Shown here piece by piece: positions 14,075 through 21,427 of a stretch of 35,169 nucleotides of DNA. This DNA is from CAYLZN01 sp964387935 (GTDB taxonomy: Bacteria > Acidobacteriota > Vicinamibacteria > Vicinamibacterales > JAFNAJ01). Under the pieces are notes generated by a model that saw only the letters and a program-made list of their open reading frames with translations, made no database searches and was not told the DNA's origin. A program made the translations under genes and the position numbers. Location: NCBI GenBank assembly GCA_964387935.1, contig CAYLZN010000015.1, forward strand, positions 1 to 35,169, read 5' to 3'. How positions within the stretch are numbered: the first letter of the stretch is position 1; each line of letters starts with the position of its first letter.

Positions 14075-16105
14075 TCAGTCCACCAATCGGCTTGCGGCCT
14101 GCGGCGCACGGCCAGCACGGCGCGCGTCTTCGAGAACGCGTCGATCCGTACTCTCACTACCAGTGAGGTGACGGTTCGGGACGGAACCAACGATTCTGCC
14201 CACCAGGCCGCTGGTCGCCCGCCGATCGCCGCCCGCCGTACCGGCTCGGGGCGCTCGTGGCCCGCCGTTCACTGCAGCGCGTTGGACGATGGCGTCCGGT
14301 GTGCCGCAGCGATCGCACAACGCGCGAAACTCCTCCCGATCGAGGAGCCGGGACACGAGGGCCTCGACCATCACCGGCACCGCGATGGGATACGACGAGT
14401 CCTCGAACACCACGCGCTGACCTGCGGTTCCCCGTACTGCTGGTGGACGCTCGAAGCTCACGTCGAGGGAGTCCCCGAGCCATCCGAGGAACATCCAGAC
14501 CTTCACCTGCTGACGCCCGACGTCGTAATACACCGGGACCATCATCCGCAGGTCGGCCACGAGGTCCTCGTCCTCGTGCCGCGTCGCCATCCACCGGAGG
14601 AACGTGCCGGTCTCCGCGCCGGACGCGGCGCCAAGCTCCAGGTGCGCCACGTTGGCCGCACCCTCGAAGAGCGCCGTCATGAACTCGAGTTCCTCGGCCA
14701 GCGTCGGCTCGACAACCCCGTCCGGGCGCAAGCGATGGAGATGGCCCAGGGCCGCGTCGCCAAACGCCTCCGCGAGCACGGCCCGAATGAACCGGTAGCC
14801 TTCGGCACGGCGCGCGTAGTGCGTGACGAGCGGCTCCAGGTGCAGCTCCGGCCGCACGATGACCGGCGGCCCCAAGGCGGCGCCACGCATCGGCACCGTG
14901 AGCTGCTTGACATGGGTTTCGCGCGCGAGCGCAAGGGCCGTGCGGAAGAGGTGCTCGAGGTGCTCCCGGTAGGACTTCGTCAGGGTGAGTCGCCCAGTCT
15001 CTTCCGCCCGCTCCGGCGCGATGAGCGTTTCGAGCGCCCAGGTCTGCCAGTCGTACCACCCGGAGTCGGGCCGCGGCGCGAGCACGACACGTCCCGTGCG
15101 CACAGCCTGGATGAGATCGCGGAGCAGGTCGGCGTCATCGGGGATGGGACGGTCGCCGTACAGTCGCGTCGCCAGATCCGTCTCGTGGGCGCGTGAGGGC
15201 GGAAAGAGGGCCAGCCACGGCGGGAACGGGTGGGAACGGATGATCGGCGGTGGCGGGTCCCCACGATCGATGGCGATGATCCACTCGCGGAAGTCCGCGC
15301 AGGCCGGGCCGTTCGTGCAGCGCTCCGCGAGGCGGAGGCACTGCTCGTATCGCGCCCGCAACCCCGGGGTCCCCGCAAGGGCACCGGCCAGGTCGCCTGC
15401 GTCTGCCGCCTCGCTGAGATCCGTTTGGAGCAGTCGATCCTGCCGGAAGATCCGACCGAGCTCGTCGTTCCAGGTGTAGAAGCCAAGGGGCTTGCTGCGC
15501 CACTCGTCGGACAGGAACTCGCGCAGCACCTGCGCTGCCTCGGCAGTCCGCGTCGGTCGCACGCCGCCGGCATCACAGGCCGCCGCCACGTGCGCCGCGG
15601 CCCGCCCCTCGCCCGCCGCATGATCCAGCAGGGCGCGCAGCAGAGGGCGCCTGCCGCCGAACGACCCGCACGCCTCCTGGCTTGCCATCTCCACGGCGGC
15701 CATCAGCCCATCGTCGAACTGCTTCGCTTTGACGAGCAACTCTCCGGCGCTCACGAACGGGGCGTGAGGCCGGAGGTGAGGAAGCAGGGGGGTGCTCTTC
15801 CCGCGCGCGGACGGTTCGCCGAAGGCGTACTCCACAGTTGGGTGAACCGTCCGCGGCATCGACAACCGCAGCACCTGATCCCTGAGGAACACGCGGACCG
15901 CCAGGCGATCGCGCTGGGGAAACGTCGCGCCGCGCGCGTGCACCACGCGTTCGGCGACAGGGCCGTCCGGTGACGTCACGGGCAGCGACCAGCGCTCCTC
16001 CTGGCCCCACCGGGTGTGGAAGGTGACGCTGTCGGCCTCCCCGGTGGCGAGCGGAGGCTGGCCAGTCCGCCGCCAGTAGTTCGCCATGCGTGAGACGAGA
16101 GACAT
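14075..16105 (-). CDS. unrecognised 676-residue protein with repeat-encoded C-terminus
   Basis: I do not recognise a family. The start is well supported: AGGAGG lies 5 nt before ATG 16105. There is no signal peptide or membrane helix. Visible elements are an N-terminal beta-rich part with FHTRWGQEERWSLPV and QRDRLAVRVFLRDQVLRL, a helical middle, Trp-rich DSGWYDWQTWALETLI, and a C-terminal CDRCG knuckle. A bacterial cytoplasmic protein with a large helical core is all that can be said. The last 58 or so codons lie inside interspersed repeat copy A (14084-14250), so the native C-terminus was probably just after the CDRCG region and has been replaced or extended. The gene follows the two amidohydrolases by 33 nt on the same strand, so it may belong to their transcript. 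Confidence 0.7.
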   Translation of the reverse strand: MSLVSRMANYWRRTGQPPLATGEADSVTFHTRWGQEERWSLPVTSPDGPVAERVVHARGATFPQRDRLAVRVFLRDQVLRLSMPRTVHPTVEYAFGEPSARGKSTPLLPHLRPHAPFVSAGELLVKAKQFDDGLMAAVEMASQEACGSFGGRRPLLRALLDHAAGEGRAAAHVAAACDAGGVRPTRTAEAAQVLREFLSDEWRSKPLGFYTWNDELGRIFRQDRLLQTDLSEAADAGDLAGALAGTPGLRARYEQCLRLAERCTNGPACADFREWIIAIDRGDPPPPIIRSHPFPPWLALFPPSRAHETDLATRLYGDRPIPDDADLLRDLIQAVRTGRVVLAPRPDSGWYDWQTWALETLIAPERAEETGRLTLTKSYREHLEHLFRTALALARETHVKQLTVPMRGAALGPPVIVRPELHLEPLVTHYARRAEGYRFIRAVLAEAFGDAALGHLHRLRPDGVVEPTLAEELEFMTALFEGAANVAHLELGAASGAETGTFLRWMATRHEDEDLVADLRMMVPVYYDVGRQQVKVWMFLGWLGDSLDVSFERPPAVRGTAGQRVVFEDSSYPIAVPVMVEALVSRLLDREEFRALCDRCGTPDAIVQRAAVNGGPRAPRAGTAGGDRRATSGLVGRIVGSVPNRHLTGSESTDRRVLEDARRAGRAPQAASRLVD
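14084..14250 (+). repeat. interspersed hairpin repeat, copy A
   Basis: Matches copies B (21244-21403, opposite strand) and C (31247-31433) over most of its length, with shared blocks such as CGGCCAGCACGGCGC, GTCGATCCGT and GGTCGCCCGCCGATCGCC. The internal complementary pairs ATCGGC/GCCGAT, GGCCAGC/GCTGGTC, CCGT/ACGG and CACT/AGTG are kept, but the terminal inverted repeat is not recognisable, so this looks like an old copy. It overlaps the 3' end of the 676-residue gene. Confidence 0.8.
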
Positions 16106-16138
16106 GCGCCCCTCCTGGCTCCGTCGCTGCTCACCCCG

Positions 16139-17422
16139 TCAGCGCGCCGCCCCCTTTTTGTAGCGCTCCGTGAGCAGGTCCTCGCGTGATGTCGAACGGG
16201 CTTCGCGGCCCTTGACGAAGACGTGCGTCGCGCGCGTCGTGAACTCGAACGGGTCGCCGTTCCACACCACGACGTTCGCGTCGCGCCCCACCTGCAGCGA
16301 TCCGACCGCGTCGGCCACGCCGAAGACCTCGGCGGGCGTCAGTGTCACCGCCCGCAGGGCCTCGTCCCAGGGCAGGCCGTAGGCGACGGCGTTGCCGGCA
16401 TGCTGGCGGATCGTGCGGGCGCGGAACGTCTCGCCCGGGTCCGAGGTCAGCACGACCTGCACGCCCGCCTTCCTCAGCAGCGCGGCGTTCTCCTGCCGCG
16501 CGCCGAGCGTGGCGAAGCTGGACGGGATGTTGGCCAGCGCGCCCGTCAGGACGGGCACCTTCGCGCGCGCGAGACGGTCGGCCACCTGCCACGCCTCGGC
16601 GCCCCCGTGGACGATCAGGCGGAACTTGAACTCGCCAGCGAGGTCGAGGGCCGTCTCGATGTCGGCCGCGCGATCGACGTCGGCCAGCAGCGGCATCTTC
16701 CCGGCGAGGACGTCGGCGAGGGCCTCGAGGTGCATGCGGCCCACGGCGAACGGCCGGGTGGCGGCGTTCTCGAAGGCCGTGCGCCTGGCCGCGAATGCGC
16801 GCGCGTCCTGCAGCATCTCGCGCACGCGCATCCACATCTCGCCGCGCGCCCTCGTGCCCGCCGAGGCCGCCTGGCCCACGTTCGCCACCATGGCTGCCGG
16901 CGCCTTGCGCACCATCGACGGCCGGTCGCCCTCCCGCGTGTCGATCAGCGCAGCCTGGCCGGCGAACAGCCCGCCGGTGGGGAGCGACAGCACCGTCGTG
17001 ATGCCGTCGTTGCGCGCGGGTGCCCAGAGCACCGAGGCGGGATTGAGCCCTTCCCACGACCGGAAGCCCGCGGCCACCTGCCGCTCGCCGGCGGCGCCGG
17101 CGTCGTTGCTGTCCTCGACCATGTCGATCTCGACGAGTCCGAGGCGCGTCGACGCGTGGATCAGGCCCGGCGTGATCCAGCGGCCGCGCGCGTCGACGCG
17201 CGTCGCGCCGTCAGGCACCGTGACGTTGGCGCCGACGGCGGCAATCTTGCCGTCGACGATCAGCACCGTGCCGTTCTCGATGGGCGGCGCAGAGGCCGGG
17301 CACACCTTGCCGCCGGTGATGGCGACGGTCTGCGCCCCGGCCGGTGCGGCCGTCAGCGCCGTGGCGAGGAGCGCGCCCGCGAGGCAGGCCCTGGAGGTCA
17401 GGACGTTGGGTCGGGTGCGCAT
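16139..17422 (-). CDS. exported amidohydrolase-like protein lacking the HxH metal motif
   Basis: The 427-residue product has a Sec signal peptide (about 8-31, ending APAGAQ) and an amidohydrolase beta-sandwich/barrel layout: ENGTVLIVDGKIAAVG, then RWITPGLIHASTRLGLVEID. Where active relatives have HxH after PGLID, this has HAST, so the first two metal ligands are not intact. Later positions are partly kept: VHGGAEAWQVADRLA and LTSDPGE, then the C-terminal EVFGVADAVGSLQVGRDANVVVW typical of the family. It starts 2 nt after the stop of the next amidohydrolase (17425) and is cotranslated with it. Such pairs, one with a full site and one degenerate, suggest a heterodimer or binding subunit; that is inference. 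Confidence 0.82.
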   Translation of the reverse strand: MRTRPNVLTSRACLAGALLATALTAAPAGAQTVAITGGKVCPASAPPIENGTVLIVDGKIAAVGANVTVPDGATRVDARGRWITPGLIHASTRLGLVEIDMVEDSNDAGAAGERQVAAGFRSWEGLNPASVLWAPARNDGITTVLSLPTGGLFAGQAALIDTREGDRPSMVRKAPAAMVANVGQAASAGTRARGEMWMRVREMLQDARAFAARRTAFENAATRPFAVGRMHLEALADVLAGKMPLLADVDRAADIETALDLAGEFKFRLIVHGGAEAWQVADRLARAKVPVLTGALANIPSSFATLGARQENAALLRKAGVQVVLTSDPGETFRARTIRQHAGNAVAYGLPWDEALRAVTLTPAEVFGVADAVGSLQVGRDANVVVWNGDPFEFTTRATHVFVKGREARSTSREDLLTERYKKGAAR

Positions 17423-17424
17423 GG

Positions 17425-18903
17425 CTAGGGCTGTCCCTTCTGCTGGGGGGGCACGAAGCCCAGCTCGAAATCGGTGCGCCACCAGTCATCCGGCGAGGCG
17501 CGGTCGAAGCGCAGCGCGCCGTCGATCCACACCTTCTCGGCCCGTGCGTAGACGCTGAACGGGCTGGTGGACCACAGGACGAGATCGGCGTTCTTGCCGG
17601 CCTCGATCGTGCCGATGCGATCCTCGAGGCCGAGGGTCCACGCCGCGTTCGCCGTGAACCACGTCAGCGCCTCGTCGTCGGTCACCGGGATGCCGGCGGC
17701 GCGGCCCGCGGCCATCGCCTTCGCGGCCTCCTGGTTGAGGCGCTGCGAGCCGGACGGATCGTCGGAGTGGATCACGGCCCGGGCGCCGGCGGCGTGGATC
17801 ATGGCGGCGTTGGCCTGGACCGCGTCCATCGCCTCCATCTTGAACGTGCCCCAGTCGGCCCACACCGACGCCGAGATGCCCTCGCGCGCGAGCAGGTCGG
17901 CAATCTTGTAAGCCTCGATCCCGTGGTGGAAGGAGCGGATCGCGTAGCCGAACTCCTTTGCGACGTCGATCATCTGCGCCATCTCGTCGGCGCGGTAGCA
18001 GTGGTTCTGCACGAGGATGTTGCCGCGCAGCACCTCGGCGAGGGTGTCCATCGCGAGATCGCGATCCGGCGGATCGCCCTTCGGGCTCGCGAGCCACTGG
18101 TCCCAGCGGCGGCGGTACCGCTCGGCCTTGATCCACGCGTCGCGATAGCCGGCCAGGTTGCCCATGCGCGTCGAGGGCCCCCGCTGCTGGTAGACGCGTT
18201 TCGGGTTCTCGCCGCAGGCCATCTTGAGCCCGTACTTCGCCCCGGGGAACTTCATTTCCTGCACCGTGCGCGCCGGCACCACCTTGAGGACCACGCCACG
18301 GCCGCCGATCAGGTTGGCCGAGCCCGGCAGCGCCTGCAGCGTGGTCACCCCGCCGGCGAGGTTGCGCGGGAACTGCGGATCCTGCGGCCACACCGAGTGC
18401 TCCGCCCACACCTGCGGCGTGGACGGGCTGGTGGCCTCGTTGCCGTCCGAGAGCGCCGCGCCGCCCGGGGCGGGGTACACGCCGAGATGCGAGTGCACGT
18501 CGATCACGCCGGGGGTCACGAACTTCCCGGTGCCGTCGACCACGACCGCGTCGGGAGGGACCGGCACATCCACGCCGACGGCCGCGATTCTCCCGTCGCG
18601 GACGACCACGGTGCCGTTCCTGATCGACGGCCCCGCGGCCGTCATCACCGTGGCGTTCCGGATGGCCAGCGCTCGCGAGACCGGGACCTTGTAGGTGCTG
18701 GGGAACGGGTCGTCGTCGGGCCGGTACGCACCGCCGGGGCCTGCTGGGCGGGGCGCCTCGGCCTTCGAGGCCTCGCCGGTCTGCGGGGCGGCGGGCGTGG
18801 CCGGCACGGCGGGCTGCTGGGCCGCCAGCACGCGATCGAGGGTCGGCACGCCGACGGCGAGGGCCGCTGCGACGCACACGGCGAACGAGAGACGTCTGGG
18901 CAC
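17425..18903 (-). CDS. exported metal-dependent amidohydrolase
   Basis: A 492-residue secreted amidohydrolase. GTG 18903 is chosen because AGGAG lies 6 nt upstream and the next residues (PRRLSFAVCVAAALAVGV) are a signal peptide; longer frames only add unrelated codons. The metal site is complete at the front: TPGVIDVHSHLGVYPAPG carries HxH. Further ligands are likely the His in VQNHCYRADE, FHHGIEAYKIADLL, and the Asp in IHSDDPSGS. The C-terminal GLEDRIGTIEAGKNADLVLW is the family's closing motif. Imidazolonepropionase- or prolidase-like enzymes have this layout; the substrate is unknown, perhaps a cyclic or blocked dipeptide. It leads the operon 18903 to 16139, possibly through 14075. Confidence 0.87.
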   Translation of the reverse strand: MPRRLSFAVCVAAALAVGVPTLDRVLAAQQPAVPATPAAPQTGEASKAEAPRPAGPGGAYRPDDDPFPSTYKVPVSRALAIRNATVMTAAGPSIRNGTVVVRDGRIAAVGVDVPVPPDAVVVDGTGKFVTPGVIDVHSHLGVYPAPGGAALSDGNEATSPSTPQVWAEHSVWPQDPQFPRNLAGGVTTLQALPGSANLIGGRGVVLKVVPARTVQEMKFPGAKYGLKMACGENPKRVYQQRGPSTRMGNLAGYRDAWIKAERYRRRWDQWLASPKGDPPDRDLAMDTLAEVLRGNILVQNHCYRADEMAQMIDVAKEFGYAIRSFHHGIEAYKIADLLAREGISASVWADWGTFKMEAMDAVQANAAMIHAAGARAVIHSDDPSGSQRLNQEAAKAMAAGRAAGIPVTDDEALTWFTANAAWTLGLEDRIGTIEAGKNADLVLWSTSPFSVYARAEKVWIDGALRFDRASPDDWWRTDFELGFVPPQQKGQP

Positions 18904-19096
18904 GAGGATCTCCTGCGCGAAGTCTGCCTGATCGGAAGACGCCCCATCATCGGCCAGAAGGGTGAGGTGGGGCAAGACGGGCCGCATGGGTGTGCGCCGT
19001 CTCCAGAATAGGGCCGGCCTGGTCTCGAGACGGGTCCGCCTGTGCGTCACGCGGGCGCGGGGGTTCGGAACCAGTCGTTAGCTGAGACTTCTCCCT

Positions 19097-19111
19097 TGGC
19101 GTGAATCCTGC
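19097..19111 (+). promoter_or_regulatory. possible sigma54 (-24/-12) promoter of the peptide operon
   Basis: TGGCGTGAATCCTGC carries GG at the -24 position and GC at the -12 position with the correct 12-bp register of the consensus TGGCAC-N5-TTGC; three of the other consensus bases differ. It lies 60 nt before the peptide's start codon with no better sigma70 pair in the interval. A short palindrome, TCCTG-CGT-CAGGA (19106-19118), overlaps its downstream end. Confidence 0.35.
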
Positions 19112-19170
19112 GTCAGGACTTGACGGCCCGCGCATGAGGGTGCGGAACGTCAGGCAACGAGGAGGGTCAC

Positions 19171-19368
19171 ATGGGCAGGAAGGCGCCTGCAACCACCAAG
19201 GGCCGGACCGTCCCGGCGAAGGCGACCGGTCGAGTCAGGGACCTCAGACCAAAGAGTGGCGCGCATGTACGAGGGGGCGCCTCGGGCGACCCGCTGAAGG
19301 GCCTCAACGTCGACAAGGGCGGAACCTCCCAGAACACGCTCGGCTGGACCTGGAAAAAGGGCGGCTGA
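19171..19368 (+). CDS. candidate RiPP precursor peptide (65 residues)
   Basis: A small, very basic peptide with an excellent ribosome site (AGGAGG, 6 nt before ATG). Residues 1-28 are Lys/Arg/Thr-rich (leader-like), followed by a double-glycine motif VRGG (33-36) and another, DKGG (48-51). The C-terminus TLGWTWKKGG (56-65) holds the only two aromatic residues of the tail, W59 and W61, each the first residue of an aromatic-x-x triplet (W-T-W and W-K-K). Radical SAM cyclophane-forming enzymes crosslink exactly such triplets. The maturase gene starts 13 nt after the stop. Cleavage at a GG site would release a core of 29 or 14 residues; no peptidase or exporter gene is adjacent. The precursor assignment rests on context and composition, not on family recognition. 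Confidence 0.7.
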   Translation: MGRKAPATTKGRTVPAKATGRVRDLRPKSGAHVRGGASGDPLKGLNVDKGGTSQNTLGWTWKKGG

Positions 19369-19381
19369 GGGGGCTGACGAG

Positions 19382-20527
19382 GTGGCCGCGCATCCAGCAC
19401 GGCGCTGCCCGCCGATGACGAGGAGGCCCGCGGAGGCGCTTGCCTTGCTCGTCGTGCAACCGACCGCCTTCTGCAATATCAACTGCTCTTACTGTTACCT
19501 GCCCGAACGTCTGAACCGGCGCGTCATGTCGTCGGAGGTCCTCGACGCGCTGTTTCGCCGGGTCTTCGAGAGCGCTCGCCTTGGACCACGGCTCGAGATC
19601 GCGTGGCACGCCGGCGAGCCGCTCGTGGTTCCAAGAGCGTTCTACACCGAGGCCCTCCACCGATGCGAGACATACAACAGACGAGGTGTCGAGGTCACCT
19701 TCAGGGTCCAGACCAACGCCACCCTCATCGACGGCCGGTGGGCGGCCTTCCTCAAGACACGCGCCTTCGGAGTCGGCGTGAGCATCGATGGTCCGGCGTT
19801 CCTCCACGATGTGAATCGACGAACGCGGTCCGGTGCCGGCTCGTTCACGGCCGTGATGCGGGGCATCTCCCATCTGCGCCAGGCCGGCGTCCCGTTCGAC
19901 GCCATGGCCGTCATCACCCGACAGACGCTGCCGCATGCGGACGCGCTCCTGGACTTCTTCGCACGCCTCGGGGCGCGCCGGGTGGGATTCAACGTCGAGA
20001 ACCAGGAGGGCGTCCACGCAGGCTCGTCGGTGGACTGGGACGAGATCCACCTGGCGCTTCCGCGCTTTCTCGACCGCCTCGTTGAGCGGCACGCGCAGGG
20101 CCTGCCTTTCCGCATTCGCGAGCTCGAGGAAGCGGCCGCGGTCCTCAGGACGCGCCCGTCACTGTCCGCCCGTCACCCGGCTGCCGCGCCGTTCCGGATC
20201 GTCAACGTGAACGTCAACGGCGACGTGTCGACGTTCTCACCGGAGCTCATGGGCCAGGAGACCCGGTTCGGACCGATCCGATTCGGCAACGTCCTGACGG
20301 ACCGGCTCGATGATCTGCTCGCCCACCCGACCTGCGTCGCCATCGCGCGCGAGATCGACGAAGGAATCGAACGCTGCCGGACGACCTGCGCGTACTTCGA
20401 CGTGTGCGGGGGCGGCTGCCCGTCGAGCAAGTTTTTCGAGAACGGGACGTGTGCGTCCACGGTCACGCGGGATTGTGCCGCGAACATCATGGCGGTCGTC
20501 GACGCCGTCTCCCGGGGCGGACCATGA
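19382..20527 (+). CDS. radical SAM/SPASM peptide maturase, GrrM/cyclophane-type
   Basis: The 381-residue enzyme binds a [4Fe-4S] cluster through CNINCSYC (C31, C35, C38) and generates the 5'-deoxyadenosyl radical. QPTAFCNINCSYCYLPE and the motif AWHAGEPLV are characteristic of the GrrM/FxsB/XyeB group of RiPP maturases, which form C-C crosslinks on aromatic residues. The C-terminal SPASM region (CRTTCAYFDVCGGGC, then a Cys in GTCAS and a final DC) would hold auxiliary clusters. GTG 19382 is preferred because GAGGGGG lies 8 nt upstream; ATG 19415 has no Shine-Dalgarno but would also keep the full domain. The stop overlaps the next gene (ATGA). It should modify the peptide encoded just upstream. 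Confidence 0.88.
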   Translation: MAAHPARRCPPMTRRPAEALALLVVQPTAFCNINCSYCYLPERLNRRVMSSEVLDALFRRVFESARLGPRLEIAWHAGEPLVVPRAFYTEALHRCETYNRRGVEVTFRVQTNATLIDGRWAAFLKTRAFGVGVSIDGPAFLHDVNRRTRSGAGSFTAVMRGISHLRQAGVPFDAMAVITRQTLPHADALLDFFARLGARRVGFNVENQEGVHAGSSVDWDEIHLALPRFLDRLVERHAQGLPFRIRELEEAAAVLRTRPSLSARHPAAAPFRIVNVNVNGDVSTFSPELMGQETRFGPIRFGNVLTDRLDDLLAHPTCVAIAREIDEGIERCRTTCAYFDVCGGGCPSSKFFENGTCASTVTRDCAANIMAVVDAVSRGGP

Positions 20528-21243
20528 GCAAGGACCTGGGTGCGAGCACAGGGGCGCACGACCGTCGCCAGGGGATCCCCGCGGCCGACCCGCGGCCTGG
20601 GGATCGCATCCGGTGCCACCGGGGTGCCGAGACCGTCGGCCGCGCGGCCGCGCACTTCGTCAGTGAACTCGAACGGCGGCTCGCTCGCATCGAGGCGCTG
20701 GCCGGTCAGGTGCTCCAGAATGATGCCCCATCGCAGCCAGGCCCACCTGAGCTCCGCCCGGTGCTCGACTGCGCCACGGAGGCCCGTGACCTGGCACAGC
20801 AGTTCCTCCGCTTCAGCGGTGAGCGTCTGAGCAGTCCAGACTGGATCGACCTCGCGGACACGCTGGAGTCGCTGCGGCCGCTGCTGCACCAACTCGCCGG
20901 CGGGAGCATCCGGCTGACCCTCGACGCCGGCCAGGGCCGGCTCTTCGTGCCGGCTCCCGCAGAGGCCCTGGCGCGCGTCATCGTGGGACTCGTCACCGAT
21001 GCGGCCGATGCGCTGCCGGTCGGAGGCACGCTCGCGGTTCGGGGGGCTCTGGCGTCGGATGCCGACGAGGTCGTCCTGACGGTCACCCCGTTCGGGTTCG
21101 GACAACAGCCCTTGCCCGAACCGGCCACCCACGATGGCCTCGTCACCTCATGGGGCGGCACCGTTCGTATCGCCTGCGATCACGAACGCCACCAGGTGTT
21201 CTACGAGATGGTCCTGCCAGCGCAGGCGGGAGCAGGGGGTTAA
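20524..21243 (+). CDS. degenerate histidine-kinase-like protein in the RiPP operon
   Basis: A 239-residue soluble protein laid out like the dimerisation and ATPase part of a hybrid-type sensor kinase: AAHFVSELERRLARIEAL (possible H-box helix), ARDLAQQFLRFSGERL, LADTLESLRPLLHQLAGGSIRLTL, then RVIVGLVTDAADALPVGGTL and a closing MVLPAQAG strand. The family's N-box (NLxxNAxDA) reads GLVTDAADA, so both Asn residues are replaced. The G1 box (DxGxG) is replaced by VTPFGFGQQPLPE. ATP binding and autophosphorylation are therefore doubtful. It has no sensor or receiver domain. Because its start overlaps the maturase stop, it belongs to the peptide system, perhaps as a scaffold or regulator. ATG 20524 is the natural start. 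Repeat copy B begins right at its stop. Confidence 0.75.
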   Translation: MSKDLGASTGAHDRRQGIPAADPRPGDRIRCHRGAETVGRAAAHFVSELERRLARIEALAGQVLQNDAPSQPGPPELRPVLDCATEARDLAQQFLRFSGERLSSPDWIDLADTLESLRPLLHQLAGGSIRLTLDAGQGRLFVPAPAEALARVIVGLVTDAADALPVGGTLAVRGALASDADEVVLTVTPFGFGQQPLPEPATHDGLVTSWGGTVRIACDHERHQVFYEMVLPAQAGAGG

Positions 21244-21403
21244 CCCCGATCGGACAGAACGGCGGGCGGCGATCGGCTGGCGACCAGCGGCCTGACGGGC
21301 TGAATCGTTGTTTCCGTCGCGAACCGTGACCTCCCTGGAAGTGAGATGACGGATCGACGGGTTCGTGAAGACTCGCGCCGTGCTGGCCGCGCGCCGCAGG
21401 CCG
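21244..21403 (-). repeat. interspersed hairpin repeat, copy B
   Basis: Reverse-orientation copy of the element at 31247-31433, by eye about 90% identical over its right-hand 120 bp (including GCGACGGAAACAACGATT and CGCCGCCCGCCGTTCTGTCC). It fills the gap between the convergent 3' ends of the histidine-kinase-like gene and the alpha/beta hydrolase remnant. Its outer end touches a perfect 12-bp palindrome GGGGTTAACCCC (21236-21247) that contains the TAA stop of the kinase-like gene. The left end beyond 21403 has diverged. Confidence 0.8.
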
Positions 21404-21427
21404 TCCAGCGCGCCTGGATCGGCGTTA

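Noticed and set aside
19101..19418. Alternative small ORF overlapping the peptide gene in another frame
   Set aside because: No ribosome site and a random-looking composition; the 19171 frame has AGGAGG and the patterned Lys/Gly/Trp content.
20524..21243. Functional two-component sensor kinase
   Set aside because: No sensor, the N-box Asn residues and G1 glycines are missing, and no response regulator is nearby.
21236..21247. GGGGTTAACCCC as a transcription terminator of the RiPP operon
   Set aside because: A perfect palindrome, but with no loop and no T-run after it. It may be incidental to the stop codon and the edge of repeat copy B.
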